Assembly (NCBI RefSeq): GCF_018390515.1
Contig: NZ_JAHBBK010000001.1
Span: 620,001-684,000 of the forward strand
Origin: Mucilaginibacter sp. Bleaf8
Lineage (GTDB): Bacteria > Bacteroidota > Bacteroidia > Sphingobacteriales > Sphingobacteriaceae
DNA length: 64,000 nt
Reading direction: 5' to 3'
The notes beneath the pieces are model-generated. The model was not told where the DNA came from. It ran no database searches and was given only the letters and a program-made list of their open reading frames with translations. This document shows, piece after piece, positions 44,399 to 52,738 of the stretch. The position numbers and the translations under genes are program-made. The stretch's first letter is position 1. Every line of letters begins with the position of its first letter.

Positions 44399-45781
44399 TT
44401 AGTTAATCGGTCCGATAAAAGTGGTGCTGGTACTGCCTAGTACTTTGTTGCCCTGTACCACATTTAATTTTATGTCGGTTTTTGCACTGTGAATGTGACT
44501 GGCCGGAACCATCAGGAAGAAGGTTATCTTAGCCGACTCTTCTTTGGCCAATGTACCCGGCGTTTGTATAAATTTGATTTTGATAGAAGGATCGTCGGCC
44601 ACTAATTGAATATGCTGTGCCTGGTTTGTTTTATTAATCAGATCGGCATTGTAAATGTTGCTGATATAACCTCCCGGCTGTTCCTGATACAGCAGCCCTG
44701 CCGACCGCAGCACGGTCAAATCAATATCACTGCGTTGATAAACGAAGTAGGTAAGCACACCGAATAAAATTACCATTACGCTGGTGTAACCGGCCATACG
44801 GGCGGTAAATGCCGGTTTGGTCTTTTTCTCTATCGTATCTTCAGAATAAAAGCCAATGAGGTTAATCTCACGGTTTATTTTTTCCATTACCTGGTTGCAG
44901 GCATCAATGCAGGCTGTGCAGTTGATACATTCCAGCTGGGGCCCTTTACGGATATCAATGCCGGTTGGGCATACATCCACACACAAGCCACAGTCTACAC
45001 AATCGCCTTTAGGTGTATCGGTTTCTTTTTTTGACCGCTTGCCACGAGGTTCACCGCGAAGGTAATTGTAGGCAACCATGAGCGTGTGCTTGTCGGTAAG
45101 TACACCTTGCAGGCGGCCATAAGGGCATATCACCGTGCATACAATTTCACGTACCTGACTGTATACTAAATAAAAAATCAGGGTAAATATCCAAATACTG
45201 ATAAAGCCTGATATGTGCTGTGTTACCGGTTCGGTAATAATCTTGAATAAGCTTTCGCTACCTATGATATAAGCTAAGAAGGTGTTTGCAATAATGAATG
45301 ACAAGATGATGAAAGCCACATGTTTGCCTGTTTTTTTCGCAATCTTTTCATTCGTCCACGGGCCGGCATCGAGCTTTTTACGCTGCTTGGCATCACCTTC
45401 AATCCATATCTCGATTTTGCGGAAAACCATTTCCATAAATATGGTTTGCGGACACATCCACCCGCAAAAAATACGGCCAAAAGCAATGGTAAACAACACA
45501 ATACCCACCACAAAAGCCAGCATACCAAGCACAAACAAAAAAAAATCCTGCGGCCAAAACACCTGCCCCATCACCACAAAGCGACGCTCTATAACATTGA
45601 ATAAGAAAATGGGATTGCCGTTTATACGCAGATAAGGGCCAGCAAAAAACAGGATGAGGTAAAGGTAGCTGAGCCAGGTACGGTACCTGTACAGCTTACC
45701 TTTACGAACAAGCGGATACATCCATTTACGCTTTCCGGTCCCTTCTTCAATATCCAACTTGTTCGCTTCAGATAACATCAT
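44399..45781 (-). CDS. ccoG: Cytochrome c oxidase accessory protein CcoG
   Basis: 460-aa membrane iron-sulfur protein needed for copper handling in cbb3 oxidase assembly (it reduces Cu(II)). Several hydrophobic segments (about 38-55, 80-105, 155-180, 195-215, 335-355), the membrane-side motif CGWMCPQTIF and a two-cluster ferredoxin domain (CVDCGLCVDVCP and CINCTACIDACN, about 260-300), followed by a C-terminal Ig-like periplasmic domain. Between ccoP and ccoH, as in other cco operons. Confidence 0.94.
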   Translation of the reverse strand: MMLSEANKLDIEEGTGKRKWMYPLVRKGKLYRYRTWLSYLYLILFFAGPYLRINGNPIFLFNVIERRFVVMGQVFWPQDFFLFVLGMLAFVVGIVLFTIAFGRIFCGWMCPQTIFMEMVFRKIEIWIEGDAKQRKKLDAGPWTNEKIAKKTGKHVAFIILSFIIANTFLAYIIGSESLFKIITEPVTQHISGFISIWIFTLIFYLVYSQVREIVCTVICPYGRLQGVLTDKHTLMVAYNYLRGEPRGKRSKKETDTPKGDCVDCGLCVDVCPTGIDIRKGPQLECINCTACIDACNQVMEKINREINLIGFYSEDTIEKKTKPAFTARMAGYTSVMVILFGVLTYFVYQRSDIDLTVLRSAGLLYQEQPGGYISNIYNADLINKTNQAQHIQLVADDPSIKIKFIQTPGTLAKEESAKITFFLMVPASHIHSAKTDIKLNVVQGNKVLGSTSTTFIGPIN

Positions 45782-45818
45782 AACTCAATTCACTACTTAC
45801 TTATAAACATTGGTTAAC

Positions 45819-46730
45819 TTATGGCTTAACCACCATTGCTGTTTTCGCTGCCGCACTTGCAGCGGCATCATCTACTTCTTTTTCACCTTGTGGTTCTTTT
45901 GCACCCGGCGGGTTGGTTCCGTGCAATGACTTGATGTAGCTGGATACATCGGCTATTTGCTTAGGTGTTAACTGCTTTTCCCAGGTAGGCATACCTTTGG
46001 CAGTTACACCGTATTTAATGGTTTTAAACACATCGTTTATTTTGCCGCCGTGCAGCCAGAAATCATCAGTGAGGTTAGGGCCTACCACCCCTTGCGCCTT
46101 ATCGCCGTGGCAAGGCATACAGCTTGCTTTGAATACCGCCTGGCCAGAAGCCAATGCAGCAGGATCGGTTGACAAGGTTACGGTACTTTCGTCAACCCGG
46201 TTAGCCGCTTTTGCCAGATAAGCTTCTTTTTCTTTGGCTGCGATCTTCATCTCGGTCACATACTCCTGATCCTGCAGCTGACCGATGCCAAACACGTGAT
46301 AACCTAAAAAGTAAGCTACAGCAAATACAATGCTCACATAAAACAAGCCCATAAACCACGCCGGAGTTGGGTTGTCCAGTTCCTGAATACCATCGTATTC
46401 GTGCTCAATCAATATTGATTTTTCTTCCGATAATGGTTTAAGTGAAAGCAGCTTGTTAATTACTTCGGCTTTTGGCTTTTTCACTTTGGCAGCTTTCTCC
46501 TCGGCTTGCAGTTCGGCATATTGCTCTGGAGTAAGCAGGGCTTTGGTAAGCACCCGGAATGCTTTCAGCAATACCAGCATAGCTACAATCAGTAATAGCA
46601 GCATCACCATTATGGCACCGTAACCGATGTAGTTTTTAATATCATCGGGTATCAGGCTATCATCGGCTGCCAATGCCGGCTGCAGCATTGCTACAGCCAG
46701 GCACAACAGGGTTATTTTTTTCAGATTCAT
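45819..46730 (-). CDS. ccoP: cbb3-type oxidase cytochrome c subunit CcoP
   Basis: 303-aa membrane-bound c-type cytochrome that passes electrons to the oxidase. The N-terminus has a signal-like segment and two membrane helices (about 38-60 and 130-150), with a CcoP-type N-terminal domain. Only one haem motif, CMPCH (about residue 205), is present with methionine ligand in GMPTW; classical proteobacterial CcoP has two. The C-terminal tail is Ala/Lys-rich. Starts 1 bp overlapping ccoQ. Confidence 0.92.
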   Translation of the reverse strand: MNLKKITLLCLAVAMLQPALAADDSLIPDDIKNYIGYGAIMVMLLLLIVAMLVLLKAFRVLTKALLTPEQYAELQAEEKAAKVKKPKAEVINKLLSLKPLSEEKSILIEHEYDGIQELDNPTPAWFMGLFYVSIVFAVAYFLGYHVFGIGQLQDQEYVTEMKIAAKEKEAYLAKAANRVDESTVTLSTDPAALASGQAVFKASCMPCHGDKAQGVVGPNLTDDFWLHGGKINDVFKTIKYGVTAKGMPTWEKQLTPKQIADVSSYIKSLHGTNPPGAKEPQGEKEVDDAAASAAAKTAMVVKP

Positions 46731-46918
46731 CAGGATAAGGTACTATCGGGTTTAACAAAACTATCTTGCAAAGGCATATCGCTCATGTAGTCATTATACT
46801 CCTTGCGCGAGCGGATAAGCATAATAGTTACTACGATAAAGAATAGTAAGAATATGGCCAGTGAGGTGATCAGGTAAACCTGGTTACCTGATATGTTTTC
46901 TGTAAACTGCTTAAACAT
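46730..46918 (-). CDS. ccoQ: cbb3 oxidase small subunit CcoQ/FixQ-like
   Basis: 62-aa protein with a single membrane segment (about residues 15-38, LITSLAIFLLFFIVVTIMLI) and a charged C-terminus (RSRKEYNDYM), the layout of CcoQ, which stabilises the CcoP interaction. It sits between ccoNO (2 bp) and ccoP (1-bp overlap). Confidence 0.82.
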   Translation of the reverse strand: MFKQFTENISGNQVYLITSLAIFLLFFIVVTIMLIRSRKEYNDYMSDMPLQDSFVKPDSTLS

Positions 46919-46920
46919 AA

Positions 46921-49053
46921 TTATTGGTTGTTATTAGCTGTTTTATTGGCTTTGATGTCGGTTCCCAAACGTTGCAGGTAAGCAATAATGGCAACAATCT
47001 CTTTATTAGGTTTTACTTTAATATGGTCTTTAGCCAGGTTATCGGCAATGCCTTGTGCCTGTTTATTCAGATCGCCATTAGCTTTTTGCCCGTATCCTGT
47101 CGGATATGGTACACCCAGTTTGCGCATAGCATCAATCTTGGCAGCCGTGGTGGTGGTATCCAGTTCCTGTGAAATCAGCCAGTCATAGTTTGGCATAATA
47201 CTGCCCGGAGACATCAGCCTCGGATCCATCATGTGGTTATAGTGCCAGACGTTACCATATTTACCACCTTCGCGTTGCAGGTCTGGACCGGTACGTTTTG
47301 AGCCCCACAGGAATGGGTGATCGTACACAAACTCACCGGCTTTACTGTACTCGCCGTAACGCTCGGTTTCGGAACGGAACGGACGCACGGTTTGAGAGTG
47401 ACAGCCCATGCAACCTTCGCGGATGTAAATATCGCGACCTTGTAGTTCAAGCGGTGTATAAGGTTTTACGCTGGCAATAGTTGGCACGTTTGATGAGATG
47501 GTAAACGTAGGCATCAGCTCTACAAAAGTACCGATCAAGATTACGAGTAAGGCAAACACCATCAGGCGGATAGGTTTACGCTCAATCACTTTATGCCATA
47601 CGTCGGTACTTTGTTTTACATAAACTGGCTCCAGCGGTAAAGCTTCAGCAGCCTCATTGCTTACCAGGCTACCTTGTATCATGGTTTTAGCCAGGTTGTA
47701 AGCCATTACAATAGCACCTACCAAATACAAGCCACCACCAACTGAACGCATTACGTGCATTGGAATGATACGTATGGTGGTTTCCAAAAAGCTTGGATAT
47801 TTCAGCATACCTTCGGCTGTAAACTCTTTCAGCATCAAACCCTGGGTAAAACCAGCCCAGTACATCGGGATAGCATAGAACAGGATACCCAGCGTACCGA
47901 TCCAAAAGTGGAAAGCGGCCATTTTTTTAGAATACAGGTTAGTTTTGTATATGCGGGGTATCAACCAGTACAGAATGGCAAACGTTAAGAAACCATTCCA
48001 GCCCAAGGCGCCAACGTGTACGTGTGCAACAATCCAGTCGGTAAAGTGGCCAATAGCGTTCACTTGTTTTAGTGACAACATCGGGCCTTCAAAAGTGGCC
48101 ATACCGTAGGCGGTTAAACCAACCACCATAAATTTAAGCACTACATCATCACGCACTTTATCCCAGGCACCGCGCAGGGTAAGCAAACCATTGATCATAC
48201 CGCCCCAGCTTGGTGCGATAAGCATAATAGAGAATACCACACCTAATGACTGTGCCCAGCTTGGCAAAGTAGTATACAACAAGTGGTGTGGGCCAGCCCA
48301 GATGTAAATAAAGATCAGCGCCCAAAAGTGCAGGATACTTAATTTGTAAGAATACACCGGGCGGTTGGCCATTTTAGGTAGAAAGTAATACATCATACCC
48401 AGGTATGGCGTAGTTAAAAAGAACGCAACCGCATTGTGGCCATACCACCACTGTACCAGTGCATCTTGCACACCGGCAAACAGGTAGTAGCTTTTTAAGC
48501 CTGAGATAGGCAACTCGAAAGAGTTTACTATGTGCAGTACCGCAATGGTAACAAACGTAGCAATGTAAAACCAGATAGCCACATATAAGTGACGCTCGCG
48601 ACGTTTGAAGATAGTACCGAACATATTCACACCAAACACTACCCAGATTAAGGTAATGGCAATATCAATCGGCCATTCCAACTCGGCATATTCGTGTGAG
48701 GTAGTGAAGCCTAAGGGCAAGGTAATTACAGCCGATAGGATAATAAGCTGCCAGCCCCAGAAGTGGATTTTGCTAAGCGCATCGCTAAACATACGGGCTT
48801 TAAGCAAGCGCTGTAACGAGTAGTAAACGCCCATAAAGATGGCATTGCCCACAAAGGCGAAAATCACAGCATTGGTGTGCAGCGGCCTGATGCGGCCAAA
48901 GGTGGTGTACTGGTTGCCCAGGTTGGCACCGGGCTTGTACAGCTGAATGGCAACCAATAGTCCCACCGTCATGCCTATTATTCCCCAGACGATGGTGGCT
49001 ATCCCGAAGTTGCGCACAATTTTGTTATCGTAGTAAAATTTTTCGGGTTGCAT
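46921..49053 (-). CDS. ccoNO: cbb3-type cytochrome oxidase subunits I and II fused (CcoN-CcoO)
   Basis: 710-aa fusion. Residues ~1-480 are the catalytic CcoN part with 12 hydrophobic segments and the haem/copper ligands: His in RPLHTNAV, the CuB His of WYGHNAVAFF, the His pair in GPHHLLY and the His residues in HVHVGALGWNGF. After one more membrane helix (about 500-520) comes the CcoO cytochrome c part with CMGCH (about 558) and Met in PGSIMPNYDW. It reduces oxygen to water with high affinity. The promoter at 49089-49153 lies between it and ccoS. Confidence 0.96.
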   Translation of the reverse strand: MQPEKFYYDNKIVRNFGIATIVWGIIGMTVGLLVAIQLYKPGANLGNQYTTFGRIRPLHTNAVIFAFVGNAIFMGVYYSLQRLLKARMFSDALSKIHFWGWQLIILSAVITLPLGFTTSHEYAELEWPIDIAITLIWVVFGVNMFGTIFKRRERHLYVAIWFYIATFVTIAVLHIVNSFELPISGLKSYYLFAGVQDALVQWWYGHNAVAFFLTTPYLGMMYYFLPKMANRPVYSYKLSILHFWALIFIYIWAGPHHLLYTTLPSWAQSLGVVFSIMLIAPSWGGMINGLLTLRGAWDKVRDDVVLKFMVVGLTAYGMATFEGPMLSLKQVNAIGHFTDWIVAHVHVGALGWNGFLTFAILYWLIPRIYKTNLYSKKMAAFHFWIGTLGILFYAIPMYWAGFTQGLMLKEFTAEGMLKYPSFLETTIRIIPMHVMRSVGGGLYLVGAIVMAYNLAKTMIQGSLVSNEAAEALPLEPVYVKQSTDVWHKVIERKPIRLMVFALLVILIGTFVELMPTFTISSNVPTIASVKPYTPLELQGRDIYIREGCMGCHSQTVRPFRSETERYGEYSKAGEFVYDHPFLWGSKRTGPDLQREGGKYGNVWHYNHMMDPRLMSPGSIMPNYDWLISQELDTTTTAAKIDAMRKLGVPYPTGYGQKANGDLNKQAQGIADNLAKDHIKVKPNKEIVAIIAYLQRLGTDIKANKTANNNQ

Positions 49054-49088
49054 AAATTAATCAGTTGGTTATTTCTTTTTAGATATAG

Positions 49089-49153
49089 CAAAAGTAGCCC
49101 CGCTACCTTGCTGACAGAATGATGACCGTTTGCCTAAAAGCTGACTTTCGTCA
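49089..49153 (-). promoter_or_regulatory. FNR-like box, conserved block and -7 element of the ccoNO operon
   Basis: On the minus strand TACTTTTG (49096 down to 49089) is a consensus -7 element. TGAC-TTTC-GTCA (49142-49153) has its centre exactly 51.5 nt upstream and overlaps the ccoS stop. Between them, 49117-49135 is a block (GAATGATGACCGTTTGCC) that recurs with two changes in the ccoI promoter at the same relative place. Confidence 0.6.
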
Positions 49154-49312
49154 CTTTTTGGTTTCTTCGGCGGGTTGATCGTCTAACAGTATGCGCACAG
49201 ACGGCGTGTACAGGTCATCGTGCTGGCCGTGGCGCTGCGCCCAGAAAAACGCGCCCAGAAAAACGAGCGCCAGTATAATACTGCACCCGATCAGGAAATA
49301 AATAATACTCAT
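49151..49312 (-). CDS. ccoS: cbb3-type oxidase assembly protein CcoS
   Basis: 53-residue protein below the usual size cut-off. It starts MSIIYFLIGCSIILALVFLG, a single membrane helix, continues AFFWAQRHGQHDDLYTPSVR and ends in an acidic tail, the CcoS pattern. CcoS is required for haem insertion into cbb3 oxidase. The start overlaps the ccoI stop by 4 bp (ATGA), so it is translationally coupled. The stop codon lies in the FNR-like box of the ccoNO promoter. Confidence 0.92.
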   Translation of the reverse strand: MSIIYFLIGCSIILALVFLGAFFWAQRHGQHDDLYTPSVRILLDDQPAEETKK

Positions 49313-51696
49313 AATAACTTTCTTTTTTTAGCGGCTACATGTGTAGCAATACTGGTAAATGATATAATTGTGGCGGTACTGAGCGGCATCAAAATAGCCG
49401 CGAACAATGGCGACAGGTTGCCGGTTACCGCATAACTTAACCCAATCAGATTATAGGTAAGCGATATCAGGAACGAGATGTGGATGATGTTGACCGTATC
49501 TTTAGAGAACCGGAAAAACGCCGGCAGCTTACAAAGTGACTTACCGTCGAGTATGGCATCGCTGCCTGGTGAAAAGTTATTGACATCGTCGGTAATAGCC
49601 ACACCCAGGTCGCTTTGCTTTAAGGCTCCCGAATCATTGAGACCATCCCCTATCATCATCACTTTACGATCAGCCAGTTGGAGTGATTTAACGAAGTCGA
49701 GCTTTTCCTGTGGCGACTTTTTAAAGTGCATGTAACCATCTTCGCCAAAAAATTCAGCCATTGCCTTGCGCTCATGATCTTGATCGCCGGAGAGCAGGTA
49801 AAACTTGTATTGCGGTTTAAGGCCAAATATTTCTTTCAAGCCGTTGCGGAAACTTTGTTTGAAGATGAAGGCGCCGCAGTAATTATCATCAATCATGATG
49901 TGAACCTCGGTACCTGCATTAACATCCACGCCTTTGTGCATAAAAGAAGCGCTGCCGATTTTAACCTGATGGCCGTTTACCCAGGCAGATATACCTTTAC
50001 CGGGTATTTCCTGATAAGAGCTAATGTTTAATCTTGGCTGCTCGCCCATTACCTGGCAAATTTGACGACTAAGCGGGTGGCTAGAATTGCTGCAAAGGCT
50101 GTAAATGATCTGCTTTTCTAAGTCTGTAAATTCGGCATGCTTGGCGATAGCATTGATGCCGCCACCTGTGGTAATGGTTCCGGTTTTATCTAATACAATT
50201 GTATTGATGCGGGCTAATTGCTCTACCACCGCAGTATTTTTCAGATAAAAGAAATTACGGTCGAATATGCTCAACGCAGCCGACATGGTGAATGGCGTGC
50301 TCAGCGCCAGTGCACATGGGCAGGCCACAATCAATACGGCCGTAAAGGCTGACAGGCCACGGGCCAGATCAGTAGATATCCAGAAAAACAAAGAACCGAA
50401 TGCTACGAGCAATAATACAATACTAAAGTATTTACTTACCGTTTCGCTGAACGTGCGCATGCGGTTATCCTGCTGGCGGGTAAAGGCTTCGTTGTTCCAC
50501 AATTGGGTAAGGTAACTTTGTGATACCGGTTTGATGACTTCCAGCTCAAGGGCCTCGCCGGTTTGGCGGCCACCGGCATAAACTACCTCGCCCAGCGTTT
50601 TGCTTACCGGTACCGATTCGCCGGTAACAAAGCTAAAATCAATCAGTGCCTCACCTTGCAATAAAATGGCATCAGCCGGAATAATTTCGTTGTGGCGGAT
50701 GCGGATACGCTGCCCAACTTTTAGTTCTGATAATGGCAACGGCCTTTCTTTTCCTTCTTCCATCACCTGCACGGCCACCGGGAAGAATGAGCGATAATCC
50801 CGCTCAAACGAGATATGATAGTAGGTTTTGCGCTGAACGAATTTGCCCACTAATAAGAAGAACACCAAGCCGCAAAGTGTGTCGGCAAAGCCAGGGCCGG
50901 TATGTAACAGTATTTCGGCCAGTGTGCGAATGAATAACACCGCAATACCTAAAGCCAGGGGAAAATCAATATTAAGCACCTTATTGCGCAGGTTGTTCCA
51001 GGCCGACACGAAATACTCGGTACCTCCAGAAAAAACAACCGGCAACGAGAAAAGGATATTTAGCCATCCAAAAAACTGACGAAAAGTTTGCTCGTATTCC
51101 GACAACCCCAAATATTCTGGAAAGCTGATGAGCATTACGTTGCCAAAGCAAAAACCAGCAACAGCAATTTTACGCACCAGGTTATCTTTTTGACCGGTAA
51201 CCTGCTTTTTAACCACATCCTGCAAGCTGATCAATGGCTCATAACCAATATCAAACAGCAACTCCACAAGTTGACGCAAGTTCATACCATCATTGCTGAA
51301 ACGTACGTTGATTTGCTTTTTCAAAAAATCAATACGGCTGTAGTAGATGGCAGGGTTAATACGGTTAAGCTGCTCTAAAAGCCAGATGCAGGAGCTGCAA
51401 TGTATATAAGGTATATATAAGGTAACTACGGTTATCTTATCGTCGGTATAATCAATCAGATCATTGACGATCTTGGGTTCGTCCAAATACTCGAAACGCT
51501 TATCAATGCGAGCCCGGTTAGCGCCCGGATGATCGTTGTAAGTATAATAATTGCACAAGCCGCTTTGTGACAGCACCTGGTAGACACCGCGGCAGCCTAC
51601 GCAGCAAAAGCTTTTCTGATCAAACTCGTAATGCCCCTCGGTACAATCGTTACCGCAGTGGTAACAAGTAGATTGGGTAATGGTATCAATAGCCAT
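49309..51696 (-). CDS. ccoI: Copper-transporting P-type ATPase CcoI/FixI
   Basis: 795-aa P1B ATPase supplying copper for cbb3 oxidase. N-terminal Cys-rich zinc-finger-like part (CYHCGNDC, CCVGC), then a heavy-metal-associated domain with CSSC (about 100). Eight membrane segments with the transport motif CPCALALSTPF, actuator TGES, phosphorylation site DKTGTIT and hinge GDGLNDSGAL follow. The N-terminal extra cluster is typical for FixI-type pumps in Bacteroidota. First gene of ccoI-ccoS, with its own FNR-like promoter. Confidence 0.95.
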   Translation of the reverse strand: MAIDTITQSTCYHCGNDCTEGHYEFDQKSFCCVGCRGVYQVLSQSGLCNYYTYNDHPGANRARIDKRFEYLDEPKIVNDLIDYTDDKITVVTLYIPYIHCSSCIWLLEQLNRINPAIYYSRIDFLKKQINVRFSNDGMNLRQLVELLFDIGYEPLISLQDVVKKQVTGQKDNLVRKIAVAGFCFGNVMLISFPEYLGLSEYEQTFRQFFGWLNILFSLPVVFSGGTEYFVSAWNNLRNKVLNIDFPLALGIAVLFIRTLAEILLHTGPGFADTLCGLVFFLLVGKFVQRKTYYHISFERDYRSFFPVAVQVMEEGKERPLPLSELKVGQRIRIRHNEIIPADAILLQGEALIDFSFVTGESVPVSKTLGEVVYAGGRQTGEALELEVIKPVSQSYLTQLWNNEAFTRQQDNRMRTFSETVSKYFSIVLLLVAFGSLFFWISTDLARGLSAFTAVLIVACPCALALSTPFTMSAALSIFDRNFFYLKNTAVVEQLARINTIVLDKTGTITTGGGINAIAKHAEFTDLEKQIIYSLCSNSSHPLSRQICQVMGEQPRLNISSYQEIPGKGISAWVNGHQVKIGSASFMHKGVDVNAGTEVHIMIDDNYCGAFIFKQSFRNGLKEIFGLKPQYKFYLLSGDQDHERKAMAEFFGEDGYMHFKKSPQEKLDFVKSLQLADRKVMMIGDGLNDSGALKQSDLGVAITDDVNNFSPGSDAILDGKSLCKLPAFFRFSKDTVNIIHISFLISLTYNLIGLSYAVTGNLSPLFAAILMPLSTATIISFTSIATHVAAKKRKLL

Positions 51697-51717
51697 ATGG
51701 GTAAATTAACTATGTAC

Positions 51718-51782
51718 CAAAAGTGAGCATTATCACACCCGTGCGGAATGATGCCGGTTTGCCTCAAAAGTGATTAATATCA
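51718..51782 (-). promoter_or_regulatory. Two FNR-like boxes, conserved block and -7 element of ccoI-ccoS
   Basis: On the minus strand CACTTTTG (51725 down to 51718) is a one-mismatch -7 element. The perfect TGAT-TAAT-ATCA (51771-51782, flanked by G/C to give GTGAT/ATCAC) is centred exactly 51.5 nt upstream. A second near-box, TGAG-CATT-ATCA (51724-51735), touches the -7 region. The block GAATGATGCCGGTTTGCC starting at 51746 matches that of the ccoNO promoter. Confidence 0.65.
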
Positions 51783-51955
51783 CATTTAGGCCAATACACA
51801 CTTAATTAAGCAATAGGCGCGTCCGTAATCGACGATAAGTTTGTTGGATAAAAATAAACCCTAATGCCGCAAGTCATTTACTTTCCTGACAATGATCACT
51901 CGAAAAACCCTTAGCTGAATGGACCTTTACAACAGATTAACGAACACGTATCGCC

Positions 51956-52171
51956 ATGCCATACTTCAAACATTTTAAAGGAAAATATAACCAGATCAAT
52001 CATACTACACCCTGTGCTCAGTCTTCACAATTGGCAGCCTTGCAGGACTTTGGCTACCGTACATACCCTGCCGACAATGAGGAGAAGGATGTGCTCAATA
52101 GTACAGAAGACCAAGGCGAACAAGTGAACTTAAACACACTGACAATAGAACTTACCGAAGTCATTAGCTGA
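51956..52171 (+). CDS. Possible small hypothetical protein
   Basis: 71-codon open frame between the ccoI promoter and rnpB. Polar, with no signal peptide or known motif (ends in TIELTEVIS). The TGAC-AATG-ATCA sequence at 51887-51898 lies upstream, but I see no -7 element at the expected distance. Coding status is uncertain. Confidence 0.3.
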   Translation: MPYFKHFKGKYNQINHTTPCAQSSQLAALQDFGYRTYPADNEEKDVLNSTEDQGEQVNLNTLTIELTEVIS

Positions 52172-52210
52172 TAATACAGGTAAACCCACCCGCAATCCGG
52201 CTATTTTCAT

Positions 52211-52218
52211 TACCTTTG
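52211..52218 (+). promoter_or_regulatory. -7 promoter element of rnpB
   Basis: TACCTTTG matches TAnnTTTG and lies about 8 nt before the likely 5' end of RNase P RNA. Confidence 0.7.
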
Positions 52219-52225
52219 TAATTGC

Positions 52226-52602
52226 AAAACGTTCTATCGCTGCCCGATTATTCGGGCGGAGGAAAGTCCGGGCAACATAGAGCATCCTGCTTCCTAACGG
52301 GAAGGCGCCTCTTATACAGCGGGTGACAGCAAGTGCCACAGAGAATATACCGCCATGCCTTGTGCGTGGTAAGGGTGAAAACGTGAGGTAAGAGCTCACG
52401 GCTGGTATAGGCGACTATGCCTGCGGTAAACCTCAGGAGTTGAAAGACCAAATAGGTCCTGAATTAAGAAGTTGCTCGCTTCTGTGTGTGGCTTCGGCCG
52501 CACGGTCAGGATGGGTAGGTTGCTGGAGGTAGCCGGCAACGGCTGCCCAAGATTAATGATAGAAACTGCCGCAAGGCAGCACAGAACCCGGCTTACAGAT
52601 TT
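52226..52602 (+). ncRNA. rnpB: RNase P RNA (class A)
   Basis: About 377-nt catalytic RNA of RNase P, which matures tRNA 5' ends. The 5' conserved region CGGGCGGAGGAAAGTCCGGGC (shown in part: GAGGAAAGTCCGGGC at ~52258) and the 3' partner ACAGAACCCGGCTTACAG (52581-52598) form helix P4, and ACAGCAAGTGCCACAGAGA (~52326) is the conserved CR-II/III region. Exact ends are estimated. Own promoter at 52211 and terminator at 52615. Confidence 0.95.
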
Positions 52603-52614
52603 GCTGCTGTATTT

Positions 52615-52650
52615 AACCCTTTTCGGATTATTCCTTAAAGGGTTATTTTG
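52615..52650 (+). terminator. Terminator of rnpB
   Basis: Stem AACCCTTT (52615-52622) with AAAGGGTT (52637-52644), 14-nt loop, then a short T run. Confidence 0.75.
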
Positions 52651-52738
52651 TAATAAATCGGCTAAGTGTTTGTTTTTCTATACAACATACCTATATTAGC
52701 ACGCGAAAAACATTACTACCTCTTTTTTGACGAAAAAC

